A DNA stretch of 64,000 nt, from the NCBI RefSeq assembly GCF_030622045.1, contig NZ_CP130886.1, forward strand, positions 6,766,001 through 6,830,000. The letters are read 5' to 3'. The first letter of the stretch is position 1, and every line of letters starts with the position of its first letter. Shown in pieces: positions 53,489 through 63,498 of the stretch. The DNA comes from Planctellipticum variicoloris (GTDB lineage: Bacteria > Planctomycetota > Planctomycetia > Planctomycetales > Planctomycetaceae). The notes under the pieces are model-generated. The model was not told the DNA's origin. It ran no database searches and saw only the letters and a list, made by a program, of their open reading frames with translations. Position numbers and translations under genes: made by a program.

Positions 53489-53656
53489 CGTCTCGGACAG
53501 ACGTGCGTGCTGCGGGCCTATCTGCGGCAGCGGTCGATGCTGACCGAGCACGCCTGCCAGCACATTCTGCACATGCTCAAGGCGCTGACGCAGATGAATC
53601 TGAAGCTCGACAAGGTTCTCTCCGACATCACCGGAGTGACCGGCCTGCTGATCATC
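53489..53656 (+). pseudogene. IS110-family transposase fragment
   Basis: The frame reads LRAYLRQRSMLTEHACQHIL, HMLKALTQMNLKLDKVLSDI, TGVTGLLIIDA, the central region of IS110/IS902 transposases. It breaks off after IIDA, and the rest of the gene is missing. It borders the IS4 insertion, whose flank may once have carried the remainder. Confidence 0.7.
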
Positions 53657-53742
53657 GACGCCAGGTGGGACGGCCTCGCAGGAGAGAGTAGAGGCTGCCT
53701 ACCGCTCGGGAAATGCTCCGGCGGAAAGGGCTCCAGCGGATG

Positions 53743-54042
53743 GTACTCAAATTGTTCGCCGGACGGGCGTATCACTTGCGTGTGGCGACGCAGGTCTGCC
53801 GGTTCTTCAAAGCCCCCCGGTCGGGACGTTCTGGTGATTGCGGTCGAGTATTTGCGAGGCGGCGGGGGGGGGCTGAAGTGTTTTACACGACCGACCTGAC
53901 CGCGGATGTGGAGACCGTCTTGCGGCGTGACTCGTGGTCCTGGTCGATTGAAGAGAAGTTCCTCGACGCCAAGCAGCACCTGGAAATCGAGGAGCCTCAA
54001 AACCGGCACCGGCCCGCCGTCCGGCGGACCGTGCCAATGACA
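53743..54042 (+). pseudogene. C-terminal fragment of an IS701-like (DDE_5) transposase, frameshifted
   Basis: One frame gives AGRAYHLRVATQVCRFFKAP, a second gives DVLVIAVEYLRGG, and the first resumes with VFYTTDLTADVETVLRRDSW, SWSIEEKFLDAKQHLEIEEP, QNRHRPAVRRTVPM. The SWSIE-KFLDAKQHLEIEEPQ pattern is the C-terminal end of DDE_5 transposases. At least two frameshifts lie near 53815-53880. Confidence 0.65.
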
Positions 54043-54162
54043 TGCACGTCTGTGTCGCGGCGACGCCGGCACCGCGTTGGTCTCTCGAACCGACTGGCTG
54101 CTCGGCCGTACTCAGTCGGATGGAGACAGACTGCAGGACTGGTAGCGGACCGGGAACAGGCG

Positions 54163-54546
54163 TCACACCAGGTTGTTTCGGGCCGTCGAGAAGACAGGTC
54201 GGCCAGTTCGGCGGGCGATTTCCAAAGCCTGCTGATCGTCACTCTCCACGAACAACAGGAGTGACGGGTCGGCGTCATACGCGGCCGCCTTACGGAAGGC
54301 TGCATCTCCGGCATGATCGCGCGCGGCAAAAGTCGCGTGCGGCGACATCTGGAGCGATTCATACGGAATGCGATGTCGTTTGAGCCAGGCTTCAGTTTCC
54401 GGGCGATGGCGTTCCAGCCGGTTCGTGACGATTCCTCGCAAAGGCATGGACGGAACACGTCGCGGCTGGGCATTCTCCAGGAAGTCCTGATACTCCGCTG
54501 CGTGCTGGCTGGACCAGTGGCTGGAGGCGGCGAACACCTCCGGCAT
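54163..54546 (-). pseudogene. C-terminal HAD-like domain fragment
   Basis: The frame contains PLRGIVTNRLERHRPETEAW, LKRHRIPYESLQMSP, DPSLLLFVESDDQQALEIAR and RTGRPVFSTARNNLV. This matches the HAD-like C-terminal domain sometimes fused to phosphoribosyltransferases. The first 20 or so residues look foreign because the frame runs into the ISL3 fragment, so the N-terminus has been lost. Inferred from pattern. Confidence 0.45.
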
Positions 54547-54757
54547 CCGACTGCTGCAGAAGTTCGCGAAGACGCTGGCCAGCCGGCGACAGAGCCTGCT
54601 GGCCTGGTACGACTATCCGATCTCGACGGGACCGCTGGAGGCCGTGAACAACAAGATCCGGCTGCTGCAGCGCCAGGCCTTTGGTTATCGGGACTTCGAG
54701 TTCTTCCGCCTCAAACTCTATGCACTGCATCGCATGAGGTACGCATCAGCCGGATGA
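54539..54757 (+). pseudogene. ISL3-family transposase C-terminal fragment
   Basis: The frame reads [60 protein letters not shown] and ends at TGA 54755-54757. The STGPLEAVNNKI-RQAFGYRD motif is the ISL3 (DDE_Tnp_ISL3) C-terminus. The rest of the gene is absent. Confidence 0.75.
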
Positions 54758-55415
54758 GCCCGAAATCGGTAGTCCGAATCATACACTTCATCGGCCGTCA
54801 CCCATTGTGCCGGAACTTGATCCGCCATCGCCTGCTGCAACATTCGTCGGGCCAGTTGCGGCTTGGTCGCAAACTCGACCTCGTCGGGAATATGGGCTTC
54901 CCGACAGCGTTCCCGGTCACCGATCCAGGCTTGTGGCAGATACAACTCTCGATCAATCAGCGTGCGCCCTTTCGAAGTGGCATACGCGAGGAACACACCG
55001 ATCTGACAGTTCTCGATCCGGCCCGCAGTGCCGGAATACATTCGTGCGACACCGGCACTCTTGGTCCCCTTCTTCAGAAATCCGGTTTCCTCGATGACGA
55101 GCACGCCCTCATCGTCTGCCAGATGGTCGACGACATACCGCCGGAGGTCGTTGCAAACCTCGTCCGCACCCCACTGCGAACGGGCAATCGGCATCTATGA
55201 AAGACCGGCTGCAGATTCTTGGGCGTCTCATCTCCGAGGTAGTCCGCCAGCTGCCAGCCGTTCTTGCGATCGACCCGTGCGATCAGTCCGCGGACATACA
55301 GGGGCGCCCGCCGCTGCACTTCCACACGTCCAAACCGGGGCGCAAGTCGCTCGCTAACGCGATCCAGTTCCTCACCCCACCGCAGAACGTCCTGTTCCGA
55401 AATCTCCGGCTCCAT
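54758..55415 (-). pseudogene. IS701-like (DDE_5) transposase remnant, frameshifted and truncated
   Basis: The N-terminal part (55415 down to about 55196) reads EISEQDVLRWGEELDRVSER and continues WQLADYLGDETPKNLQPVFH. After a frameshift near 55195-55200 a second frame continues [60 protein letters not shown] and [12 protein letters not shown], then is cut by the ISL3 fragment. The GFLKKGT-SAGVAR pattern is diagnostic of the DDE_5 family. The C-terminal piece at 53743-54042 lies in the opposite orientation, so an inversion may have split one element. Confidence 0.7.
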
Positions 55416-55627
55416 CTTGCCCTCCAGTCTGGCAAGTGGTATCGCCTCAGCGCAATCGCGTAAAGTGGAACTGTAATACTAAGGCTAGAATGTCGCCGTG
55501 TGGGTCTTCCGGTTGCCCGCCAACTCCCCTCCCTTTTACTTGGCCACCGGAGTAGCAGAGCCGATGGTCTGTTTTTCGGTGTCCACTATACTCGCGGCAA
55601 ATCGGTCGATCCCGGCGGGAGGGTTCC

Positions 55628-56134
55628 TTAAACGGTTCCTTGGCTCGGTGGGAAGCCATCTCCGTGTGCAACTGCGATGCGTACGCTCGCTTTGGAAGTG
55701 GGCTTGAGGCCGAAGTAAGCGTAGCCGGTCGCGACCGCCAGACCGATCCAGGCCTTTCCGTGGTCATTTAAGGACTTCAGTGCGTCAGGTTGAATCATCA
55801 CTCCGACCACGAATGCCCCCAGCCCGCAAAGCATCCACACGCCGAGGTACGCGAGCACCGCGACTTTCACAACTTTGACTTGGCGAGGCGTGAAGTCCTG
55901 CTGGTTCATACTCTCGACCAGAGGCGTTTCCCCCGCGTCGGTGGCTGCCAGAACCGCAATCACAAGCGCTGAGACCAATGCGCCGATCGTGGTCATGGCG
56001 AGCCGAAATCCCTCCGTGAACGCGGTGTCTGGGTTGGGCACGTGACTCATTACTAGGACGATCGCCACAATCACCGAGGAGGCGTAGAGACCGAGCAGAA
56101 CAAACGATATGATCCCACCGAAGACCGTTTTCAT
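55628..56134 (-). CDS. 168-aa membrane protein of unknown function
   Basis: Four predicted membrane helices: IISFVLLGLYASSVIVAIVL, RLAMTTIGALVSALVIAVLA, VAVLAYLGVWMLCGLGAFVV and KAWIGLAVATGYAYFGL. AAGGAAAA precedes ATG 56134. It follows the giant gene by 59 bases on the same strand, so it could be the last gene of that operon, or an unrelated island gene. No known family. Confidence 0.65.
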   Translation of the reverse strand: MKTVFGGIISFVLLGLYASSVIVAIVLVMSHVPNPDTAFTEGFRLAMTTIGALVSALVIAVLAATDAGETPLVESMNQQDFTPRQVKVVKVAVLAYLGVWMLCGLGAFVVGVMIQPDALKSLNDHGKAWIGLAVATGYAYFGLKPTSKASVRIAVAHGDGFPPSQGTV

Positions 56135-56193
56135 GGCGAGTTTTCCTTAGTCGATTGAGACACCCTGTCGCGTCCAGAGCGAGATGCCCGCAT

Positions 56194-59100
56194 TCAGTGC
56201 CGAAGATCATGATCCTTGAAAGCAATGGCTTGGTGTCGGGCGAGTAGCGAGGCGGGGGTTGGATCATCGTGGGGGACGCTTTCGCCGGTCGGCCCGTTGA
56301 GCCGGATGCCGAAGCGGATGGCGGTGTCGGCCCCTTCACCCGGCTGGACGAGCGATCGGTAGAGCGCCCTGAGGCTGGCGGTGCCTCGCCACCAGACGAC
56401 CTCGGGATCGGGGACCGGCAGGGCCTTACCGAACGCTTCGGCGGCGATTCGGCCGACCCCCAGCAAGCGGACCAGGTCCGGTCTTTGGGCTGGGTTGATC
56501 AGCACCTGCGCGTTCGAGGGGGCATCAGGCACGAGCTGATCCTGTTTGGCGAAGGTGAGCCGGAGGCAGCCGCCGAGCGTGGTCCGGGTCCAGCTCGCGA
56601 CGACGTTGTCCTGAACGACTCGCTCAAACCGCGATAGCTCGAAGGCGGCCGCGGTCGAATCGCCGTCGACGGCGGGGAACAGCCCAATCGGCGGGTGGAA
56701 CCGCGCCAGGCCACCGCCGATGTCGTCCCACTGGCTGGTGTCGCCGGGGCCGGCGGTGAACTCGGCGGCGACCGCAATGTGGAGATTGGTCAACCCATTG
56801 TCGAGGTCCCCCTGGATCGCCATGGGGATCGAGTCCAAGGTGGGTGGGAGGCGGAGGAGGAGAGTGCGGACGACCGGCTCGTTCCCGCTCAGGATCTGGG
56901 GGTTGAATCTCGCACCGGCGATTACCTGGAGCGCGACCCCTGGGGTGAGCGGCTGGCCCTGATCCTTCTTGAACTCGACGACGATCGGCGCCTCTCGCGC
57001 ATCTTCAGGGCTCCGGAACCCGGGGTGTACCGCCCGGCGGGTGACAAGCACGGTGGCCACGCCATCCACGTCTGGTCGCGGGCTCTGGCCCAAAGTGATG
57101 TTGAGGAGCAACCGGGCTAGGGTGAACGCCCCCCCCATGAGTGACCGCGTTGCGCCATCCAGCGCCACCGACGCGAACTGGTGTGCCCCCACGGAGGCGC
57201 GGGGGCGTCGGAGCGAGACCGCAGGGGCCGGTCCCGCCCGCCGCGCGACTTGACCATCCCGCCGGTCGTCGCGGGTCGTGGACCACTGCGACGTTACCAC
57301 CTCGCCTGGCCGGGTGGCCCAGCTCGTCACGTCGATCTGAGGCGGGAGGAAGTACTCGCCGGAGCGGAGGGTGTCGACGGGCCAAGCCCGGGCGACCCGC
57401 GCGTGGTTCAGGTCCTGGTTCGTGGCGGGGTAGCCCACTGTTGCGGCGGTGAACGCCACCCGGTCGAGCCGCGACAGCGTCAGGGTGGCGGTCTCCGTGG
57501 CGAGCGTCACAGCGGTCGCCGGGCGGAACGTGCCTGGGCTCCCCTCGCCCAGCGGCGACAGGCGGAAGAGTGTGGCCGAGGGGGACTCGGTCCGTGGACC
57601 GATCAGGAATTGGTTCTCCGTCCCTCCCCCCGGGATCAGTTCGATAGCTGCCCCCCTTGGGCGGTCGGCGAGGCCGAAGGCGTCGTCGCTGGCTCCGATC
57701 ACATAGTAGGTGTGACCCGGGGTCAGGCCCCCGACCGGGACCCCGTTCCGGTCGGGCCCGACATAGGCGAGCTCCTGGCCGTCGCCCAGGCCGTGCCCGG
57801 GGACGTTGATCCGTTTCGCCTGCTGGTTCACCTGGTCGGGGGTGAAGCGGCACCCGACGCGCGGGCCGTCGACCGGGCGGGCGTCGTAGAGCAGGACACC
57901 CAGCCCCGGCGTGGGCTGGACCGGGATGTGGAGGAGCGGCAGGTGGCGGGCGGGGTCGGGGGTCATGTTGGCCGGGTCCGGGTCACGGTCCCAGGGGCGG
58001 ACCCCGGCCAGGGGCTCGTCGACGACTCCGAGGGGCGAGGCGACCGGGATCAGGCGATCGAAGCCCACCACCACCAGGCCCGCCGCGCGGACGCGACGCT
58101 GGAGCAACTGGGATAGCCCCCAGGCCCGCGCCGCGTTGTCGTCGGCGGGCCCCTCGGCCGTGGCGACCCGGCGGAACACGCCCCTGTCGTAGAGCAGGAG
58201 CTGCCGGTTGACGCTCGGGTTGTCCCCCTGGGTCGGCACCGCGTTCAGGTCGAACGGGAAGTTCACCAGGGTCCGAGCGCGGGGCAGGGTCGCCGTCGCG
58301 GCGGGGTCGTGCTGGCGGACGACCACGGCGGCGGCCAGCCGGGCGGGGGAGGAGGCGAGCAGCCAGGCCAGGTCGGAGTAATTCCCGAGGTCGGCCGGAA
58401 CGGTCGGCCCGCTGCCGGCCGGGCGGTCGCGGAGGCTGCCGGGCCAGAGGGTTTCGGCCAGGTAGGTCGACGCCAGCCAGGCGGCCTGGTCGTCCCGGGG
58501 CAGTTCGCGGGGCTGGTTTCCGGTGTCGGCCACCGGCGGCCGGGGGCGTCGGGGGTGGATCCCCGCCTCCGGGTACGACCGGTCGGGGGGCTCATTGCCG
58601 AGCGCTACGACGGGCAGGTCGGGGCGGCCGGCAAGTTTCGCCCCGGTGGCCCAGGCGAGCCGGACCTCGTGGCCGCCGATCGCGTCGAACGGCTGGGGTT
58701 GCGGGGGCAGCAGTTGGAGGTCGAGCCCCGCCGCCGTGAGGGCGGGCCGGGGCGGGGTGGTCGCCGTCCTGGCCGGGGTGTTGGTCGTGGCGAAGGGGGC
58801 CAGCCACGCCACCTGGCTGGCGTCGACGACTAGTGCCGTGGCGTCGGCATCGGTGGAGTTGGCGGGCAGGCCGAGGTAGTCGCCGAGCCGGCGGAGCCAC
58901 ACGGTCTGGGGGGCCTGCCAGTCCCATTGCTTGCCGGTGGCGACCTCCCGGACGGTGTGGTGGGCCACCCCGCCCAGGACCCGGCCGGGAGTGGGGCCGA
59001 GGCCGGCGAACACCGCTTCCAGGGGGGCGGCGGCCTGGTTCAGGTAGACGCGGGCGGTCCATTCCAGGGCTGCCGTCGTGGACGAGCCCTGGCGGTACGG

Positions 59101-62100
59101 GACCTGGTTGCGGAGCGACCACCGGCCGGTGAGCTCGACCCGCGCCGTGGCCTGGTCCGCCCCGGTCTGAGGGTTCGGGGTCCCACTCACCACCAACCGC
59201 GCCGCGAGCCGGGTCCTGTCGGGTTCGGCCGGCGTGACCCGGGGGTCGTGGCGGTCGGTGAGGGTCATCCAGATCTCGGCCCCGAGGTCGACGACGTGCA
59301 GGGGCGTGTCGAACCGGACCGCGACGAAGCCCCGATCGTTGGGGTCGAGCCGCTCGAACCAGGAGCCGACCAGGTCCGTGGGCGCCTCCTGGGTCGGGAC
59401 GCCGACCAGGAGGAACTGGTTGGCGCCGAAGTGGCCCAGGCGGGCGCGGAGCCGGGCCAGGGGCTGGCCCGTCAGCGACGACGTGACAGTGAACGTCCAC
59501 GGCGGCGGCGGGTCGATCCCGTCGTCGAACGCCGCCCGGACCAGCGCGAAATTCCGGTGCCAGACACCGTCTTCGCCCAGGGCTTTCCCCTCCGCGATCC
59601 GGGCGCGGGTGAGCGGGTCGAGGTGGGGTTCGGACCAGACGTGGGGCTGGTAAAGGTCGCGGCGCTGCATCATTTGATCGAGCAGCGTGCCCGTGGCCAC
59701 CGCGCTGGGCGTGACTGAGGCCACCTCTCGCTGACCGGCCTCCCCCAGCGCGTGCCAGACCGCCCGCTGGGGCGGCGCGGCGTCGGACCGCGAGCCGAGG
59801 TTGAGCCTGCGGCCGATCGCGAGCAGGCGGGCGTCGTGCTCCTTCCGGAACGGCTGGGGACTGATCGTGTGGGTGATTGACCAGGAGAAATCGCCGCTCG
59901 GCCGGGCCATCCGCCAAGTTAGGGACCCGGTGTCGACCGGCACGGTTCCCCGGTCCGCCGCCTGGGTGTCGATGACCAGGGCGGCGATGTCATAGGCGAA
60001 CGGGGTATCGGTGGCGGTGGACTGGGCCCGGAGGGTCAGCTTGCCCGGCTGGAGTCGGGCGGTGCAGCCCTCCGGGGGGAGTCGGAGCAGGCCCACGGTA
60101 TGGTCCAGGGCGATCTCCGTGACGGCGAGGTTCCAGGAGCCGTCGGAGCCCAGGGCGCCGGCGACCACCAGCGCCACCCGCGCCAGGCTGGTGCCGCTGG
60201 TGCCGCTGGTGCCGCTGGTGGCGTCGCGGAGGAGCGGGTCGTCGAACCGCCAGTCGATTCCGCCGCTGGCTTGGAGGTTCCAGTTCGAGCCGGTCCGGGT
60301 GAACTGGAGGCGGACGACGTTGCGGGCGGAGGTCGGCGGCCGTTCCGACCGCCGGTCCGGGGCCGGGGCGGTCCGCATCCAGACCGCCGTGAGTCTGAAC
60401 GAGGTCGGGCCGGTCGCGTCGCCGGTCGCCTGTACCCGGATGGGGAACAGGGGGAAGCCGAGCAGAATCGGCCAGGAGTGGTCGCCGTCGTGGCAGCACC
60501 AGCCCGCCCCGTCGTCGGGGGTCTCGCCGGTGAGGGGCAGGTCGATCAGTTCGCAGACGATCCGGCTTTTCGTGGTCGCGTCGTCGCGGAGGGTCACGGT
60601 TTCGCACCAGCCCAGGCGGTCGGTCGGGGCGCCCGGGGTGGCCGCGCGGGTGAGCGGGCCGCGCGGCTCGGCGCGGACCAGCCCGAGGCCGTCGGCGGTC
60701 ACGATCGTGCCGTCCCCCATCTTCGCGGCGAGCAGGGGTTGACCGTTGCGGAGGAGCGGCGGGGCCCAGGCGGTGGCGGCACCGGGGGCCTCGAACCCGG
60801 CGGTGAACTTCGGGAGGTTGGCGCCGGAGGGGGTCAGGGTCGTAGTCAGGGTCGCGGACAGGGACTGGGTCCGGTCGGGCTCGACCGCCGTGGGATACTG
60901 GAAGGTCAGCGTCAGGGCGATCCCGGCGGCATCGCGGATGGTGAGCTTCAGCGCCGGGTCGACGCCCACGAGCCGGGTTGGGGAGCCGGGCTCGACCGTC
61001 ACGCGGCAGCCGCCGGCCGGGTCCAGCGTCGGGGTGTTGGTGTTGCCGGTTGGCACCAGCGCGGGGGGGAGCCAGCCGAGGGCGGGGACCGCCACCCCCG
61101 CACGGTCGAGCGGGAACGTGGAGGCGGTCTCGACGCCCGATGTATCCCAGGTCACCGATCCGATCGTCCCGTCGGGCAGACCGGTCATCTGCTCGCCGTA
61201 CCACTGGTCGAGGCTCGGGTTGGCGTGGCGGTAGACCCAGCCCGGCGCGGCGGTGGGGGAGAGCCGGAACTCGACGCCGGTGAGGGTCGTCAGCTGGTAG
61301 TGATCGAGCGGGCTGAGGCCCGCGACGACCCACATCGCGACCGTGTTCGGCGGATCGGGGGGGAGCGGGTCCGGTCCCACGGGGGGCCGAAGCGTGGGGG
61401 TGTCCCCCTCGGGGTACCGGGGCAGAGCCCCGGGGGGAAAGCTGATCAGGGCTTCCGGCGGGCTGGTCTGGTCGTGTGGGGTCCGGAGGAACGGCACCAA
61501 GCCCCGGTCACCGTCGAGCCAGCCTTCGGCGCGGTCGGGGCCGGGCACGGGCACGTTCCGCGCCAGGGGTAGGCCCACCGGCAGGTGCCAGGCGGTCAAC
61601 TGGTCGGCGCGGGCGCGGAAGGTCAGGTCGCCAGTGTTCGGGTCCCACCGCAACAGGACGGTCAGGGGGGCGGGGCGGGTTTTGGGCTCGGTGGTCAACA
61701 GGGTCACGAACCCGGCCGTCACCAGGGCCCGGCCGATGGAGGTGTCGTCGGGCTCCTCCGGTCCTTGCCACAGGGGGGGGAAGGTGGAGGGTTCGGAGCC
61801 GGGTTCGCTCGCCCAGAACGGGCCGGTCGTGACCGTGGTCCGGGGCTGGGTGATGACCAGTCGCAGGGTCTCCGTCGTCCCGTTGCTCCGGTACTCGACC
61901 CCGACGTCGGAGGCTCCCAGTGCCGTGGCCAGCACGTCCAGGCCGTAGGCGTTCCGCCGCTGGAGCAGGTCGCGGGCGATGCCGGTGACGTCGATCATCC
62001 CCCGCAGGGCCTGGCTCGGGTCGTCGTTGGCCGCCGCGCTGGGGTTGGCGGGGGGCAGGGCGTAGGCGTCTAGCGCCAGCCAGCCGGAGGCGGTGCAGAG

Positions 62101-63498
62101 CCACGACCGCCGCGACACCTGGACGCCGTCCGTGCCGGCCGGGATCGGCGTCTGGGGGATCTGCTGGGGGACAAGAGTTTCATTGAGGGCGAGCGTGACC
62201 GTGGGCGTCTGGTCACCGACCTGCTGGACGGCGAAGCCGACCTGACGCTCCGTGGCGGCAGGGTCGTCGTCCGAAGTCGTCAGCCACCAGTCGCGGTCGG
62301 CCGGCCAGGCCCCCCCGGCCTGGCGGGTGACCTGCCCCCGCAGCAACGTTGGTTGAAACGACGCGGTTGCCGACCGGCCGGTGCCGATCAGGAGCGACAC
62401 CCCGGGGCGCTCCACTCGCCACCGGAGGCGGGTCGGGTCCCCCGCGAACGGGTTGGGGTCGGCGGTGATCCGCACCACCACGCCGTCGGGGTCGGCATCG
62501 ATCAGGCGGAGAAACGACCGACCGCCCCCCCCGCCGCCGAACCCTCGGAACTGGTCGCGGACGCTCCGGACGTAGGCGCTGGCCGTCAGGGAGGTCCCGG
62601 ACAGGGCGCTGGTCGGGTCGTCGCTCAGGGTCCAGGATTGGCCGACGATGGCCATCGCCGCGCGGACGATCGCGCGGGCCGGATCGCCGGTGGGTTGCTG
62701 GGTCGGTCCGAACCCGACCAGGCGTTGCTTCAGCAGCTGGAACGCCGCAGAGGGGTGCTGGGGGTCGGTCTCGACCGTGTCGGTTAGGAGGTCACCGTTC
62801 AGGTCGAAGGCGCGAAGGTGGAGCAACCGGGCCGGGTCGAACCCCAGGAGGATAAGGCCGTTGCCGGAGGTCGGCACGGCCGAGCCGTTGCCCCACTCGA
62901 CCACGCGTGGCGTGAACGGGCCCTGCGGCACCCGGAGGACGACCGGGACCCGCGTTGCCGGTCGGCCGGGGTAAAACGACCGGGGCAGCAGCCCCTCGAG
63001 GTAGATTCCCCCCGGCTCGATGTGAATAGCGCGGAGGTCGGCCGGGTTGTTGGTCGGCCAGAGCCGAGCCATCCCCTGGCGCCAGAAAGGATAGTTGCTG
63101 ACAAACGGGATGGTCAGCCCGCCCCGCAGCAGGACGCGTGCATCCTCGCCGGGGTTCGGCCCAGTGGGCTGGCCGGCGAACCCTAGGCCCAGCCGGACTG
63201 GGGTCGTCAGCAAAATCTCCTGCCTGGGGGCTACCCCATTCTGATTCCGGAAGTAGTATAACGTCACGACGACCCGCAGGGCCTGGTCGTCGGAGGAGAC
63301 GAACCGCTCCAGTGTCTTCCGTATCTGGTCATTGGGGGCCGCTGTTTCGTCCACACCGGTGATGGCGACCGGCCGCAGGCGGATCATACCCGGGTTGACC
63401 GGCAGGACGTTCACGTCGAGAAACGGGAACGGGCCCGAGGTCAGACCGAGCGGCAGGTACAGGTGGAAGTTCCGGACCATGCGATCAGGCTCGCTCAT
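56194..63498 (-). CDS. Giant protein of unknown function (about 2,434 aa)
   Basis: One unbroken frame starts MSEPDRMVRNFHLYLPLGLT at ATG 63498 and runs to 56194. The gene has visibly higher GC than the rest of the window. There is no signal peptide or membrane helix. The protein is beta-rich and full of Pro, Thr, Arg, Gly and Asp. A run of five or six Gly is near residue 320, and a SGTSGTSGTS tract near residue 1096 comes from a nine-base tandem repeat (60191-60217). A GHGLGDGQELAYVG and GLTPGHTYYVIGASDDAFGL segment near residues 1900-1940 resembles beta-strand repeats seen in phage structural and adhesin-like proteins. The upstream gene overlaps it (ATGA), so the two are co-translated. I recognise no family. 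Confidence 0.75.
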   Translation of the reverse strand: MSEPDRMVRNFHLYLPLGLTSGPFPFLDVNVLPVNPGMIRLRPVAITGVDETAAPNDQIRKTLERFVSSDDQALRVVVTLYYFRNQNGVAPRQEILLTTPVRLGLGFAGQPTGPNPGEDARVLLRGGLTIPFVSNYPFWRQGMARLWPTNNPADLRAIHIEPGGIYLEGLLPRSFYPGRPATRVPVVLRVPQGPFTPRVVEWGNGSAVPTSGNGLILLGFDPARLLHLRAFDLNGDLLTDTVETDPQHPSAAFQLLKQRLVGFGPTQQPTGDPARAIVRAAMAIVGQSWTLSDDPTSALSGTSLTASAYVRSVRDQFRGFGGGGGGRSFLRLIDADPDGVVVRITADPNPFAGDPTRLRWRVERPGVSLLIGTGRSATASFQPTLLRGQVTRQAGGAWPADRDWWLTTSDDDPAATERQVGFAVQQVGDQTPTVTLALNETLVPQQIPQTPIPAGTDGVQVSRRSWLCTASGWLALDAYALPPANPSAAANDDPSQALRGMIDVTGIARDLLQRRNAYGLDVLATALGASDVGVEYRSNGTTETLRLVITQPRTTVTTGPFWASEPGSEPSTFPPLWQGPEEPDDTSIGRALVTAGFVTLLTTEPKTRPAPLTVLLRWDPNTGDLTFRARADQLTAWHLPVGLPLARNVPVPGPDRAEGWLDGDRGLVPFLRTPHDQTSPPEALISFPPGALPRYPEGDTPTLRPPVGPDPLPPDPPNTVAMWVVAGLSPLDHYQLTTLTGVEFRLSPTAAPGWVYRHANPSLDQWYGEQMTGLPDGTIGSVTWDTSGVETASTFPLDRAGVAVPALGWLPPALVPTGNTNTPTLDPAGGCRVTVEPGSPTRLVGVDPALKLTIRDAAGIALTLTFQYPTAVEPDRTQSLSATLTTTLTPSGANLPKFTAGFEAPGAATAWAPPLLRNGQPLLAAKMGDGTIVTADGLGLVRAEPRGPLTRAATPGAPTDRLGWCETVTLRDDATTKSRIVCELIDLPLTGETPDDGAGWCCHDGDHSWPILLGFPLFPIRVQATGDATGPTSFRLTAVWMRTAPAPDRRSERPPTSARNVVRLQFTRTGSNWNLQASGGIDWRFDDPLLRDATSGTSGTSGTSLARVALVVAGALGSDGSWNLAVTEIALDHTVGLLRLPPEGCTARLQPGKLTLRAQSTATDTPFAYDIAALVIDTQAADRGTVPVDTGSLTWRMARPSGDFSWSITHTISPQPFRKEHDARLLAIGRRLNLGSRSDAAPPQRAVWHALGEAGQREVASVTPSAVATGTLLDQMMQRRDLYQPHVWSEPHLDPLTRARIAEGKALGEDGVWHRNFALVRAAFDDGIDPPPPWTFTVTSSLTGQPLARLRARLGHFGANQFLLVGVPTQEAPTDLVGSWFERLDPNDRGFVAVRFDTPLHVVDLGAEIWMTLTDRHDPRVTPAEPDRTRLAARLVVSGTPNPQTGADQATARVELTGRWSLRNQVPYRQGSSTTAALEWTARVYLNQAAAPLEAVFAGLGPTPGRVLGGVAHHTVREVATGKQWDWQAPQTVWLRRLGDYLGLPANSTDADATALVVDASQVAWLAPFATTNTPARTATTPPRPALTAAGLDLQLLPPQPQPFDAIGGHEVRLAWATGAKLAGRPDLPVVALGNEPPDRSYPEAGIHPRRPRPPVADTGNQPRELPRDDQAAWLASTYLAETLWPGSLRDRPAGSGPTVPADLGNYSDLAWLLASSPARLAAAVVVRQHDPAATATLPRARTLVNFPFDLNAVPTQGDNPSVNRQLLLYDRGVFRRVATAEGPADDNAARAWGLSQLLQRRVRAAGLVVVGFDRLIPVASPLGVVDEPLAGVRPWDRDPDPANMTPDPARHLPLLHIPVQPTPGLGVLLYDARPVDGPRVGCRFTPDQVNQQAKRINVPGHGLGDGQELAYVGPDRNGVPVGGLTPGHTYYVIGASDDAFGLADRPRGAAIELIPGGGTENQFLIGPRTESPSATLFRLSPLGEGSPGTFRPATAVTLATETATLTLSRLDRVAFTAATVGYPATNQDLNHARVARAWPVDTLRSGEYFLPPQIDVTSWATRPGEVVTSQWSTTRDDRRDGQVARRAGPAPAVSLRRPRASVGAHQFASVALDGATRSLMGGAFTLARLLLNITLGQSPRPDVDGVATVLVTRRAVHPGFRSPEDAREAPIVVEFKKDQGQPLTPGVALQVIAGARFNPQILSGNEPVVRTLLLRLPPTLDSIPMAIQGDLDNGLTNLHIAVAAEFTAGPGDTSQWDDIGGGLARFHPPIGLFPAVDGDSTAAAFELSRFERVVQDNVVASWTRTTLGGCLRLTFAKQDQLVPDAPSNAQVLINPAQRPDLVRLLGVGRIAAEAFGKALPVPDPEVVWWRGTASLRALYRSLVQPGEGADTAIRFGIRLNGPTGESVPHDDPTPASLLARHQAIAFKDHDLRH
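60191..60217. repeat. Nine-base tandem repeat in the giant gene
   Basis: GTGCCGCTG repeats three times in frame, coding for SGT units on the minus strand. Confidence 0.8.

Noticed and set aside
54313-55200. 295-codon plus-strand frame in the transposon graveyard
   Set aside because: It crosses pieces of at least three unrelated remnants, so it cannot be one gene.
60100-61572. Long plus-strand open frame of 490 codons inside the giant gene
   Set aside because: It is antisense to a 2,434-codon frame in very GC-rich DNA. The translation is Gly/Arg/Val-rich with no domain, so it is a codon-bias shadow.
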